Positions 1 to 7,703 of a DNA stretch of 64,000 nucleotides are shown piece by piece. The notes beneath the pieces are model-generated. The model was not told the DNA's origin. It saw only the letters and a program-made list of their open reading frames with translations, and searched no databases. The translations under genes were made by a program, and so were the position numbers. How positions within the stretch are numbered: the first letter of the stretch is position 1; the number at the start of each line of letters is the position of its first letter. The stretch lies in contig NZ_JAJFZL010000001.1 of assembly GCF_020733635.1 (NCBI RefSeq), positions 6,448,001 to 6,512,000 on the forward strand. Reading direction: 5' to 3'. Source of the stretch: Nocardia spumae (GTDB lineage Bacteria; Actinomycetota; Actinomycetes; Mycobacteriales; Mycobacteriaceae).

Positions 1-249
1 CAATCCGAGCATGCCGACGACCGGCCCATCGGCAGCCGTGCGCACCGCCCAGACCGGACTGCGCTCCGCCCACCCGCGGTCGACGTTGCCGGCCAGGAAG
101 CCCAGGGCGTCCGAGCGCAGGTACGGCACCGGCACCACCGTCCATTCCGCGATCGACGGCTCCCGGCAGCAGGTGATGATCGTGTCGACGTCGGCCTCGA
201 TCGGCCGCGACAACCACACCGTGTGATCGGTCAGTACACAGTCCTCCAC
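1..249 (-). CDS. GNAT-type N-acetyltransferase, N-terminal part (runs off window)
   Basis: Only the first 83 codons are inside the window; the gene continues past position 1. The frame opens with GTG at 247-249, two codons after an in-frame TAG at 253-255. It reads through motifs such as HTVWLSRPIEADVDTI, WTVVPVPY, and near the edge AVRTAADGPVVGMLGL. The last is the beta4 strand plus the start of the acetyl-CoA-binding motif expected of a GNAT (RimJ/RimL-like) acetyltransferase. The substrate cannot be told. A CTG or internal GTG start is possible because no good ribosome binding site is visible. It is divergent from the sigma factor gene at 316, with about 66 bp between them. Confidence 0.6.
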   Translation of the reverse strand, partial: MEDCVLTDHTVWLSRPIEADVDTIITCCREPSIAEWTVVPVPYLRSDALGFLAGNVDRGWAERSPVWAVRTAADGPVVGMLGL

Positions 250-315
250 CGCCTAATGCTGGCACGCAACCCGGCGGTGGCCCAGCCGATTTCCGGCGAC
301 CGTAGAATCAACCCA

Positions 316-1257
316 ATGGTTGCCGCGTTACTCGCCGATCTGTTCGAATCCCATCGGGCGCATCTGCTCTCGGTGGGGTACCGGCTGACCGGCAGTGTGG
401 CCGACGCCGAGGACGCGGTACAGGAGAGCTGGTTACGCCTGGCGGGCGCTCACCAGTCCGACATCGAGGATCTGCGCGCCTGGCTGACCACCGTGGTCAG
501 CCGTATCTGCCTGGATCGGCTGCGCAGTGCCGCGGCACGCCGGGAAAATTATGTGGGGCAGTGGCTTCCGGAGCCGATCGTCACCGCCGTGGCGCCGTCG
601 AGACAGCCCGATCCGCTGGAATCGGTGGTCCGCAAACAGGATTGCCGCTTCGCCGCCCTCGTCGTACTGGACGCGCTGACCCCGCCGCAGCGGGTGGCCT
701 TCGTCCTGCACGACGCGTTCTCGGTCCCCTTCGACGAGATCGCCGAACTACTCGACGTGTCTCCGGAGGCGGCCCGACAGCTGGCCGTGCGTGCGCGAAA
801 GGCGTTGGCCCACAGTCCGGACCCGGTCTCCGACGCCGATCATGTCGCCGCGGTGCAGAGGCTGCTGGTGGCGCTGGCCGCCGGGGATGTGGACGCCGTG
901 GTCGCGGCGCTGCATCCGGATTCGGTCTTCATCGGCGACACCGGCGGCACGGCGAAGACCGCGGCGCGGGCGATTCTCGGCCCGGACAGGATCGCGCGGT
1001 TCGCGCTGGGGCTCATCCGGATGTACCGGATGGATCCGTCCGAACTGTCTCCCACCGAATCGACACAGTTCGAATTCGTCAGCGTCAACGGGCAACTCGG
1101 GCTGCTGATGCACGAGCGCGCGCCACGCGACGGTGCCCCGGGCTCTCCGGCCCGCGTGATCGGTTTCGCCGTTCGCGACGGATTGATCTGGGGCACTTAC
1201 GATATCGCGAATCCCGGGAAGCTCGGCGGTATCCGCCTGCCCCGGGGCACCACGTAA
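316..1257 (+). CDS. sigJ: ECF41-family RNA polymerase sigma factor (SigJ-like)
   Basis: A 313-aa extracytoplasmic-function sigma factor. Residues about 8-75 form region 2 (YRLTGSVADAEDAVQESWLR) and residues about 115-165 region 4 (LTPPQRVAFVLHD, then the HTH with SPEAARQLAVRARK). Residues about 170-310 are a SnoaL-like C-terminal extension, the hallmark of ECF41. These proteins have no separate anti-sigma factor and are controlled by the extension. The extension keeps the terminal NPGKLGG motif, but the usual DGGG[KR] linker motif reads DTGGTAK. ATG 316 was chosen over the upstream GTG/ATG codons because the conserved N-terminus begins there. ECF41 genes are usually linked to a carboxymuconolactone-decarboxylase/oxidoreductase gene; such a gene lies at 4356-4826 with a matching promoter. 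Confidence 0.85.
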   Translation: MVAALLADLFESHRAHLLSVGYRLTGSVADAEDAVQESWLRLAGAHQSDIEDLRAWLTTVVSRICLDRLRSAAARRENYVGQWLPEPIVTAVAPSRQPDPLESVVRKQDCRFAALVVLDALTPPQRVAFVLHDAFSVPFDEIAELLDVSPEAARQLAVRARKALAHSPDPVSDADHVAAVQRLLVALAAGDVDAVVAALHPDSVFIGDTGGTAKTAARAILGPDRIARFALGLIRMYRMDPSELSPTESTQFEFVSVNGQLGLLMHERAPRDGAPGSPARVIGFAVRDGLIWGTYDIANPGKLGGIRLPRGTT

Positions 1258-1318
1258 CCGCCGGAACGCGGCGCGTTCCGGCGGCTCGACCTTCTTCGTT
1301 CCCGCGGCACGCGGGAAC
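1258..1318. terminator. Two adjacent GC-rich hairpins between convergent genes
   Basis: 1258-1284 is a perfect 11-bp stem with a 5-nt loop that begins right after the sigma factor stop codon. 1298-1318 is a perfect 9-bp stem (GTTCCCGCG/CGCGGGAAC) with a 3-nt loop. Neither has a T-tract. They lie between the convergent ends at 1257 and 1357 and probably stop transcription from both sides. Confidence 0.6.
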
Positions 1319-1356
1319 CCACACCACGACAAGGCCATTACGCCCGGACCACCGCT

Positions 1357-1554
1357 CTAGGAGGTCGAGCCGGTCCACATATCCGGGGTACTGGAGCCGA
1401 GACCCCAGTTGCCGGTCGTGGATCCGGTACCCCAGTTCGGTGTCGAGGAACCCCAGAACCAGTCGTTGCCGAAGATGTTGTGCAGGGTGTCGTTGATGTA
1501 TCCGATAACCGTGCCCGCCGCCGGATGCAGCAGAAGGTCGAGATACGAGGCCAT
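1357..1554 (-). CDS. Small protein with Trp/Gly/Ser/Thr-rich C-terminal repeats
   Basis: 65 codons from ATG 1552-1554, preceded by GAAAGGGG as a good ribosome binding site. The N-terminal half (MASYLDLLLHPAAGTVIGYI) looks amphipathic or weakly hydrophobic. The C-terminal half is an irregular repeat of an 8-10 residue unit: WGSSTPNWGTGS, TTGNWGLGSS, TPDMWTGSTS. No function is known to me. The repeat and the clear ribosome binding site make it a likely real gene. The longer frame that begins at 1635 lacks a ribosome binding site. Possibly a surface or assembly peptide, but that is inference. Confidence 0.6.
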   Translation of the reverse strand: MASYLDLLLHPAAGTVIGYINDTLHNIFGNDWFWGSSTPNWGTGSTTGNWGLGSSTPDMWTGSTS

Positions 1555-1750
1555 ACTTCGCCCCTTTCGAGCCACCACCGAAGTGGTTGTGAGATAGAAC
1601 ACGGGGAGGCTAGCTCTCGTCGGGAAACCGCACAACCATGCAGGTCAGAATGCCGAAAGAAATGTGAAACATAGCCTTTCGCTATTGCGCTGCAACTGTA
1701 GCGAACGACCGGCAAGCGGAGCCCTCGGAGCCGGTCGCTACGTTGAGACC

Positions 1751-2926
1751 ATGTCAGCCATCCCCACCGTGTCGCGCCTGCGGCCGTTCGGCGCCACGAT
1801 CTTCGCGGAAATGACCGAGCTGGCCGTGCGCCACGACGCGGTCAACCTCGGTCAGGGGTTTCCCGACACCGACGGCCCGGCCGCGATGCTCGAGGTGGCA
1901 CGGACCGCCATCGCCGAGGGCCTGAACCAGTACCCGCCCGGTCGCGGGATGCCGGTGCTGCGACGGGCGGTCGCCGACGACCGGCGCCGGCGCTACGGCA
2001 CGGAGTACGACATCGACCGCGAGGTGCTGGTCACCGTCGGCGCCACCGAGGCACTGGCGGCGGCGGTGCTCGGCCTGGTGGAGCCCGGGTCGGAGGTCGT
2101 GCTGATCGAGCCGTACTACGACTCCTACGCCGCGGTCGTCGCCCTGGCCGGCGCCACTCGCCGCACCGCGCGCCTGGTGCCCGACGGCAGCGGGTTCGCC
2201 CTCGATCTGGACAGCTTGCGCGCCGCGATCACCCCGAAAACCCGGATGCTCCTGTTGAATACACCACACAATCCCACCGGTGCGGTGTTCTCCCGATCCG
2301 ATCTGGAGGCGATCGCCGAGCTCGCGCGCGAACACGATCTGGTGGTGGTCTCCGACGAGGTCTACGAACATCTCGTCTACGACGGCAACACCCATATCAG
2401 CATCTCGACGCTGCCGGGCATGTACGAGCGCACCGTCGTGGTGTCGAGCGCCGCGAAGACGTTCAGCGTCACCGGCTGGAAGATCGGCTGGGCCTGCGGG
2501 CCGGCGCCGCTGATCGACGGTGTGCTCGCGGCCAAGCAGTTCCTGAGTTTCGTCGGTGGCGGCCCCTTCCAGCCCGCGGTCGCCTACGCCCTCGAACATG
2601 AGCAGGAGTGGGTGCGCGAGCTACGAGACAGCCTGGCGGATAAGCGTATTCGCCTGTCCGAGGCGCTCGCCGATGCCGGATTCGCGGTGCGGCGCAGCGA
2701 TGCCACCTATTTCGTCTGCGCCGATATCAGCGGTCTCACCACCGCCGACGCGCTGACCTTCTGCCGGGAGCTCCCGCGAGGTCTGGGCGTGGCCGCGGTT
2801 CCGCTCAGCGTCTTCGCCGACGATCGCCAGGCATGGGACCGCCTGATCCGGTTCGCCTTCTGCAAACAGAACCGCACCCTGGACGAGGCGGTCCGCCGGC
2901 TGCACGCGGCGCACACCGCCGGCTAG
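1751..2926 (+). CDS. dapC: PLP-dependent aminotransferase, probable succinyldiaminopimelate transaminase
   Basis: 391-aa class I/II fold-type I aminotransferase. Visible motifs are NLGQGFPDTDGP (30s), NQYPPGRGMP, TVGATEALAAAVLGLVEPG, NTPHNPTGAVF, SDEVYEHLVYDG and the PLP lysine in SSAAKTFSVTGWK at Lys236. The sequence closely resembles what I remember of M. tuberculosis Rv0858c (DapC), which transaminates N-succinyl-2-amino-6-ketopimelate in lysine/meso-DAP synthesis; related enzymes act on methionine or kynurenine, so specificity is inferred. ATG 1751 is used because the similarity begins there (TVSRLRPFGATIFAEM). The upstream 90 bp hold an imperfect inverted repeat (GTAGCG...CGCTAC, about 1698-1742) that could be an operator. 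It stands alone, not in an operon. Confidence 0.85.
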   Translation: MSAIPTVSRLRPFGATIFAEMTELAVRHDAVNLGQGFPDTDGPAAMLEVARTAIAEGLNQYPPGRGMPVLRRAVADDRRRRYGTEYDIDREVLVTVGATEALAAAVLGLVEPGSEVVLIEPYYDSYAAVVALAGATRRTARLVPDGSGFALDLDSLRAAITPKTRMLLLNTPHNPTGAVFSRSDLEAIAELAREHDLVVVSDEVYEHLVYDGNTHISISTLPGMYERTVVVSSAAKTFSVTGWKIGWACGPAPLIDGVLAAKQFLSFVGGGPFQPAVAYALEHEQEWVRELRDSLADKRIRLSEALADAGFAVRRSDATYFVCADISGLTTADALTFCRELPRGLGVAAVPLSVFADDRQAWDRLIRFAFCKQNRTLDEAVRRLHAAHTAG

Positions 2927-2963
2927 CCGGCGGTGGACCGCCGTCGATATCGCGGCGGCGAAA

Positions 2964-4061
2964 TCAGGCAGCGCCCTCGCGGCGGCGGGCGACCGCGTCG
3001 GCGAGCCGATCCAGCTGCGCCGCGGTGGTCTCCCAGTCCAGGCAGGCGTCGGTGATCGACTGACCGTAGGTCAGGTCGGCCGCATGCCCCAGGGTGAGGT
3101 CCTGGCGGCCCGCGACGAGGAAGCTCTCCATCATCAGCCCGACCACCGCGCGGTCACCCGCGGCGATGCGCCCGGCGATATCGGTGACGACGTCGACCTG
3201 CTTGGCGTGGTCCTTGTTGCTGTTGCCGTGGCTGGCGTCGACGACCACACGCTGCGGTAATCCGGCCTTCTCCAGCCGCAGGCAGGTCTCGGCCACCGAG
3301 GCGGCGTCGTAGTTGGTGCCGGAGCTGCCGCCCCGCAGGATCACATGGCAGTCCGGATTGCCGCTGGTGCGGATCAGTGCCGAACGGCCGTCGAGGTCGG
3401 TGCCGGGGAAGACGTGGCTGGCGCCGGCCGCCCGTACTCCGTCGACGGCGACCTGGACGTCACCGTCGGTGCCGTTCTTGATGCCGACCGGCATGGACAG
3501 CGCGCTCGACAGTTGCCGATGCACCTGGCTGGCCGCCGTGCGCGCCCCGATCGCACCGTAGGAGACCAGATCGGCGATGTACTGCGGCGTGATCGGGTCG
3601 AGGAATTCGCAGGCCACCGGCAGACCGAGCCCGGTGATATCGACCAGCAGCCGCCGCCCCAGCCCGAGACCGGTGTTGACATCGAACGACCCGTCCAGAT
3701 GGGGATCGTTGATCAGGCCCTTCCAGCCCAGCGTGGTCCGGGGCTTCTCGAAGTACACCCGCATCACGACGTGCAGCTGATCCGACAGTGCGGCACTCTT
3801 GGCGGCGAGGCGGCGCGCGTAGTCGAGGGCCGCGTCGGGGTCGTGCACCGAACACGGGCCCACGACCACCATCAGGCGGTCGTCGGTGCCGTCGAGCACC
3901 TCGACGGTGGCGGCGCGTCCGGACCGGACGGTGTCGGCGAGACCGTCGTCGATGGGGTGCTCACGGCGAACTTCCGCGGGCGAGAGCAGGGGACTGATAC
4001 TCAGCGTGCGCTGATCGTCGAGATCCTTGTGAGGCGCGTCGACATCGGCTGCGGTGGTCAT
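2964..4061 (-). CDS. aroG: 3-deoxy-7-phosphoheptulonate (DAHP) synthase, class I
   Basis: 365 aa, full length for the class I-alpha (AroF/G/H) family. It condenses phosphoenolpyruvate and erythrose 4-phosphate in the first step of the shikimate pathway. The metal and substrate residues are in place: VVVGPCSVHDP (Cys70), EKPRTTLGWKG (Lys106), CEFLDPITPQ, GARTAASQVHRQLSS (172-186), GIKNGTDG (193-200), and DASHGNSNK with His278. The start ATG 4059-4061 has the ribosome binding site AAAAGGA. It is preceded by an aromatic leader peptide and mutually exclusive hairpins (4064-4210), so expression probably responds to aromatic aminoacyl-tRNA supply. Many mycobacteria carry the class II enzyme; the class I type here is normal for Nocardia-like genomes. 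Confidence 0.93.
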   Translation of the reverse strand: MTTAADVDAPHKDLDDQRTLSISPLLSPAEVRREHPIDDGLADTVRSGRAATVEVLDGTDDRLMVVVGPCSVHDPDAALDYARRLAAKSAALSDQLHVVMRVYFEKPRTTLGWKGLINDPHLDGSFDVNTGLGLGRRLLVDITGLGLPVACEFLDPITPQYIADLVSYGAIGARTAASQVHRQLSSALSMPVGIKNGTDGDVQVAVDGVRAAGASHVFPGTDLDGRSALIRTSGNPDCHVILRGGSSGTNYDAASVAETCLRLEKAGLPQRVVVDASHGNSNKDHAKQVDVVTDIAGRIAAGDRAVVGLMMESFLVAGRQDLTLGHAADLTYGQSITDACLDWETTAAQLDRLADAVARRREGAA

Positions 4062-4063
4062 GA

Positions 4064-4180
4064 TGATGGGTTCCTTTTCTCAGGCCGACCCATCGAGCGA
4101 ATCCCGTGGAGCCGGTCTGTCATCCGGCTCGGGGTGGGCGTAGGTCAGCGCGGGTCACCGACCGACCCACCCGGGGCCGG
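4064..4180 (-). promoter_or_regulatory. aroG attenuator: competing hairpins and an RBS-enclosing stem
   Basis: Three pairings are visible on the transcript (minus strand). (1) Arm 4166-4180, inside the leader ORF, pairs with 4124-4138 at 13 of 15 positions (antiterminator). (2) 4109-4115 pairs perfectly with 4124-4130 (GAGCCGG/CCGGCTC), which excludes pairing 1 (terminator-like). (3) 4089-4095 pairs with 4064-4070 (GATGGGT/ACCCATC) and holds the ribosome binding site AAAAGGA in its loop. A ribosome stalled on the Tyr-Phe-Trp-Phe codons would allow pairing 1. One that reaches the stop at 4145 would block it and allow pairing 2. There is no T-tract after hairpin 2, so control may be Rho-assisted or translational. 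Confidence 0.7.
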
Positions 4181-4210
4181 CTTGGTAAACCAGAAATACG
4201 CGCGCTGCAC
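4145..4210 (-). CDS. Aromatic amino acid leader peptide of aroG
   Basis: A 21-codon ORF starting at GTG 4208-4210 and ending TGA 4145-4147. Codons 5-8 are Tyr-Phe-Trp-Phe (TAT TTC TGG TTT, 4187-4198), a run of all three aromatic residues made by the pathway that aroG starts. A -10 hexamer TACAGT lies seven bases upstream of the GTG (about 4218-4223), so the message is probably leaderless and translated from its first base, as is usual for actinobacterial leader peptides. Ribosome stalling at codons 5-8 would leave the arm 4166-4180 free to pair. The ORF is too short for gene callers. Confidence 0.8.
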   Translation of the reverse strand: MQRAYFWFTKPAPGGSVGDPR

Positions 4211-4298
4211 GAGGCCGACTGTACCAGGGCGTCCACGCGGCGATCAGCGGCCGGGTTCGCGAACGTGACGATCCCCACAGCGCCCACTGGACGCGACG

Positions 4299-4334
4299 GG
4301 GCCCGGCCGGATCGAAAGATCCCGCGCCGGGCCC
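4299..4334 (-). terminator. Hairpin downstream of the CMD-family gene
   Basis: GGGCCCGGC (4299-4307) and GCCGGGCCC (4326-4334) form a perfect 9-bp stem 22 bases past the stop codon at 4356. It has no T-tract. It separates this gene from the aroG leader promoter. Confidence 0.5.
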
Positions 4335-4355
4335 GGATTCGCGCACCTGCGACTC

Positions 4356-4826
4356 TCAGAACATACCGGGCTGGTACTCGCCCGCCGGGGTTCCAGCGAT
4401 GACGTTGAGCCGGTTGTAGGCGTTGATCAGAGCGATCAGCGAGATCAGCGCGGCGATCTGATCGTCGTCGTAGTGCTTGCGCACCTGCTGCCAGGTCTCG
4501 TCGCTGATACCGCGGTGGATATCGGCGATGCGGGTGCCCTCCTCGGTCAGCGCGAGCGCGGCACGCTCGGCCTCGGTGAAGACGACGGCCTCCCGCCAAG
4601 CAGCGACCAGGTTCAGCCGCACCGAGGTCTCACCCGCGGCGGCCGCGTCCTTGGAGTGCATATCGGTGCAGAAGCCGCAGCCGTTGATCTGGCTGGCACG
4701 CAGTTTCACCAACTCCTGGGTGGGCTTCGGCAACGTGCTGTTGTCGACCACCTGACCGGCGTTGCCGATCCGCTTGATGAACTTCATCGAGATCTCGTTG
4801 GCGAACGAAGCGAAACGGGGTTCCAT
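4356..4826 (-). CDS. Carboxymuconolactone decarboxylase family protein (AhpD-like)
   Basis: 156 aa with the AhpD/CMD core. The redox-active pair is in NGCGFCTDMHSKDA (Cys50, Cys53, His57). It is followed by the long helices RLNLVAAWREAVVFTEAERAALALTEEGT and the family tail LISLIALINAYNRLNV. Single-domain proteins of this kind are typically peroxidase-associated or of unknown substrate. Start ATG 4824-4826 has AAGGAGG nine bases upstream. The promoter at 4866-4892 matches the ECF41 motif, so the sigma factor at 316-1257 probably transcribes this gene, as in other ECF41/CMD pairs. The aroG leader and promoter lie downstream. Confidence 0.85.
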   Translation of the reverse strand: MEPRFASFANEISMKFIKRIGNAGQVVDNSTLPKPTQELVKLRASQINGCGFCTDMHSKDAAAAGETSVRLNLVAAWREAVVFTEAERAALALTEEGTRIADIHRGISDETWQQVRKHYDDDQIAALISLIALINAYNRLNVIAGTPAGEYQPGMF

Positions 4827-4865
4827 GACCGGTGTCCTCCTTGTGTGGCGTTGCTACATAAGAGA

Positions 4866-4892
4866 GACGACGTCGCCACATCGAGTGTGACA
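4866..4892 (-). promoter_or_regulatory. Putative ECF41-type promoter
   Basis: On the minus strand TGTCACA (4886-4892) is followed after 16 bases by CGTC (4866-4869). A second CGTC starts three bases closer (4869-4872, spacing 13). TGTCACA at -35 and CGTC at -10 is the ECF41 target signature as I recall it. The predicted start of transcription falls near 4858, about 30 bases before the ATG at 4826, leaving room for the AAGGAGG ribosome binding site. Confidence 0.65.
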
Positions 4893-4953
4893 TGACCGAA
4901 TGTGACGCCGGTCACGTGTCCGGATTCGCGACCCGCGGCCGGTCGGGCCCGGT

Positions 4954-5835
4954 TCAGCGACGGGCGAACGAAAAATCGACCTCGGTGAGCTTCTCCGACA
5001 GATCCCACAGCCGGCGGGCGGTGACCTCGTCGCGCGAGGCCGCCGAGGATCCGGACCGGGTCGGATACCCGCGTAGCCCGCCCAGGGAGCCTGGACCATA
5101 GAACGCACCCGGGTCGATCTGCATCGTGGCCGCGTAAAGGCTTGGCAGCGCGCCCATTTCGGCCGACTGCGCGAGGATCCGATTACCCAGCGACATGATC
5201 GAGTCGAGAAACGACTCGGTATGCGACTGCAGTTCGGTCGAGGCGTAACCGGGGTGGGCCGCCACCGAGAGCTTCGACGATCCCGCCGCGGTGAGCCTGC
5301 GCTGCAGTTCGTAGGCGAACATCAGATTCGCCAGTTTCGACTGACCGTAGGCCCGCCACCGCTCGTAGCGGCGATGTTCGTAGTTCGGATCGGACAGATC
5401 GATCCGGCCGATGAGATGGGCGCCGCTGGAGACGGTGACGACCCGTTCGGAGATCTTGTCCAGAAGCAGTCCGGTCAGCGCGAAATGGCCGAGATGGTTG
5501 GTGCCGAACTGCATTTCGAATCCGTCGGCGGTACGCCGCAGCGGCAGTGCCATCACACCGGCGTTGTTGATCAGCACATCGGCGCCGTCGATTCCACGCG
5601 CGAACTCGCGGATCGAGGACAGGTCGGCGAGGTCGAGCCTGCGCACCTGCACCCGGTCACCGATGGTGTCGGCGACCGCACGGGCCTTCACCTCGTCGCG
5701 GCAGGCCATGACGACCTGCGCGCCGGCCTGCGCCAGGGCGCGGGTGGTGACCGCGCCGAGTCCGCTGTTGGCGCCGGTCACAATGACCGTGCGGCCGCTC
5801 TGGTCCGGAATATCGGAGATGTTCCAACCGCTCAC
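4954..5835 (-). CDS. Short-chain dehydrogenase/reductase
   Basis: 293 aa, classical-to-extended SDR of the kind often annotated protochlorophyllide-reductase-like or retinol-dehydrogenase-like in actinobacteria. It has the NAD(P) motif TGANSGLG (about 20-27), CRD after beta2 (NADPH preference), DLADLSSI, NNAGVMALP, SSGAH with the catalytic Ser, and YGQSKLANL with the catalytic Tyr and Lys. The substrate is unknown. It lies upstream of the CMD-family gene on the same strand, but that gene has its own promoter. It is divergent from the iron-regulated ligase gene at 6002. Confidence 0.85.
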   Translation of the reverse strand: MSGWNISDIPDQSGRTVIVTGANSGLGAVTTRALAQAGAQVVMACRDEVKARAVADTIGDRVQVRRLDLADLSSIREFARGIDGADVLINNAGVMALPLRRTADGFEMQFGTNHLGHFALTGLLLDKISERVVTVSSGAHLIGRIDLSDPNYEHRRYERWRAYGQSKLANLMFAYELQRRLTAAGSSKLSVAAHPGYASTELQSHTESFLDSIMSLGNRILAQSAEMGALPSLYAATMQIDPGAFYGPGSLGGLRGYPTRSGSSAASRDEVTARRLWDLSEKLTEVDFSFARR

Positions 5836-5935
5836 CCGCCCGAGTCTATTCGCGTCACCACCGCGGCGCGCTGTTGTGGTGCAGCCGGGTGGTCACGGCG
5901 GCGGGGCGGAAAGCAGACCGCGCCCTCCCACTGAT

Positions 5936-5954
5936 ATAGGGTTGCCTAACCTAT
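5936..5954. promoter_or_regulatory. IdeR/iron box upstream of nbtT
   Basis: 19 bp that match the IdeR/DtxR consensus TTAGGTTAGGCTAACCTAA at 14 of 19 positions, including the perfect right half CTAACCTA. It lies 48 bp before the ligase start, so iron repression of the siderophore starter gene is expected. Confidence 0.75.
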
Positions 5955-6001
5955 CCCAGACGGCCCGGACGCCGTGCAGCTCGACCCGTGAGGCGATATC
6001 C

Positions 6002-7642
6002 GTGACTACGACATCCCCTGCCCAGCAGGACCTTCTCGACGGTTTCGTACCCTTCCCCGCGGAATTCGCCGACCGGTACCGAGCCGCCGGCTACTGGCGC
6101 GGCGAAGCGCTGGGTGAGCTGCTGCGTACCGCGGCGCGCACCTGGCCCACACGGCCCGCACTGCACACCGGCAGCGGGCCGATCGATTACACCGAACTCG
6201 ACCGGCGCGCCGATCGCATGGCGCACGGGCTGCTCGCGGCCGGTATCGAAGCCGGTGACCGGGTGGTCGTCCAACTCCCCAACGTGAGCGAATTCGTCGA
6301 GGTGCTGTTCGGATCGCTGCGCGCGGGAATCGTCCCGGTGCTGGCTCTGCCGGCGCACCGGCAGGCCGAGATCGAACATCTCACCCGGCTGTCCGGGGCC
6401 ACCGGCTACATCGTGGCCGACCGGGTCGGCGACTTCGACTATCGCGATCTGGCGGCCGCGGTGGCGGCACGGGTGCCGTCGTTGCGGACGGTCTTCGTTC
6501 TCGGCGACCCGGGCACCTACCTCGATCTGAACTCGGTTCCGCGCGACGGTGACTCGCTGCCCGCGGTCGATGCCTCCGGTATCGCGGTGATGCTGGTCTC
6601 CGGCGGCACCACCGGACTACCCAAGCTCATCGCCCGCACCCACGACGATTACCACTACAACGCCCGCGCGAGCGCCGAACTGTGCGAACTGACATCCGGC
6701 GACGTGTACATGGCCACTCTGCCCGCCGCGCACAACTTTCCGCTGTCGTGCCCCGGCATCCTGGGCGCCGTCGCCGCGGGCGCCTCGATCGTGATGCTGA
6801 GCGATCCCAGTCCGGAGAACGCCTTCGCCACCATCGAACGCTCCGCGGTGACGGTGACCGCGGTCGTGCCGCCGCTGGCCCAATTGTGGTGTGCGGCCAC
6901 GGAATGGGAAGAGGCCGATCTGTCGAGCCTGCGGCTGTTGCAGGTCGGCGGGGCGAAATTGGCCGAGGTCAACGCCCGCGAGGTCACCGGGGCTCTGGGC
7001 GCGACACTGCAGCAGGTCTTCGGCATGGCCGAGGGACTGCTCAACTACACCGGCCTCGACGATTCCGCGGAGCTGATCTGCACCACCCAGGGCCGTCCGC
7101 TCTCGCCCGCCGACGAGGTACGCGTCGTCGACGGCGAGGGTAACGACGTGGCGCCGGGCGCGGAGGGTGAGCTGCTGACCCGCGGCCCCTACACCATCCG
7201 CGGCTACTACCGTGCGCCGGAACACAATTCCCGCGGTTTCACCCCGGACGGGTTCTATCGCAGCGGAGATCTGGTGCGGCGGTTGCCCAGCGGGCATCTG
7301 ATCGTCTCCGGCCGCATCAAGGATGTGATCAACCGCGGCGGGGAGAACATCTCCTGCGACGAACTCGAGGAGCATCTGCTCGCCCATCCGGCGATCCGGC
7401 ACGCGGCCGCGGTGGGCCTGCCGGATGCGAGCCTCGGCGAAAAGGTCTGTGCCGTACTGGTGATCGACGGCGAGCTGCCGAGTCTGCTCGACATCAAGGA
7501 ATTCCTCACCGCACGTGGACTGGCCACCTACAAACTGCCCGATATCGTGCAGCGGGCCGACGCGCTGCCGTTCACCGCCGTCGGCAAGATCGACAAGAAG
7601 GTGCTGCGCGCCACCTATGAGCCCGGCGCCGGCGCCCCGTAG
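6002..7642 (+). CDS. nbtT: Salicyl-AMP ligase for nocobactin/mycobactin-type siderophore
   Basis: 546-aa aryl acid adenylating enzyme of the EntE/DhbE/MbtA type. It activates salicylate with ATP and loads it on the aryl carrier domain of the siderophore NRPS. Visible are the P-loop-like SGGTTGLPKLIARTH, the core GMAEGLLNYTGLDD, YRSGDLVRRLPSGHL, the hinge RIKDVINRGGENIS, and the C-terminal lysine motif VGKIDKKVLR. GTG 6002 starts the family N-terminus (DLLDGFVPFPAEFADRY) and has GAGGCG upstream; the frame is open far upstream but without similarity. It converges on the salicylate synthase gene. In Nocardia these two genes (nbtT, nbtS) lie apart from the other nbt genes, and no NRPS is seen here either. 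Confidence 0.88.
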   Translation: MTTTSPAQQDLLDGFVPFPAEFADRYRAAGYWRGEALGELLRTAARTWPTRPALHTGSGPIDYTELDRRADRMAHGLLAAGIEAGDRVVVQLPNVSEFVEVLFGSLRAGIVPVLALPAHRQAEIEHLTRLSGATGYIVADRVGDFDYRDLAAAVAARVPSLRTVFVLGDPGTYLDLNSVPRDGDSLPAVDASGIAVMLVSGGTTGLPKLIARTHDDYHYNARASAELCELTSGDVYMATLPAAHNFPLSCPGILGAVAAGASIVMLSDPSPENAFATIERSAVTVTAVVPPLAQLWCAATEWEEADLSSLRLLQVGGAKLAEVNAREVTGALGATLQQVFGMAEGLLNYTGLDDSAELICTTQGRPLSPADEVRVVDGEGNDVAPGAEGELLTRGPYTIRGYYRAPEHNSRGFTPDGFYRSGDLVRRLPSGHLIVSGRIKDVINRGGENISCDELEEHLLAHPAIRHAAAVGLPDASLGEKVCAVLVIDGELPSLLDIKEFLTARGLATYKLPDIVQRADALPFTAVGKIDKKVLRATYEPGAGAP

Positions 7643-7660
7643 CGGGACAGGCCCCGGAAA

Positions 7661-7699
7661 CGACCGAGCCCGGCGGGTCGCACCCGCCGGGCTCGGTCG
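7661..7699. terminator. Bidirectional terminator between nbtT and nbtS
   Basis: A perfect 18-bp stem (7661-7678 with 7682-7699) and a 3-base loop, placed between the convergent stops at 7642 and 7704. This is the strongest hairpin in the left arm. Confidence 0.85.
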
Positions 7700-7703
7700 T
7701 CGT

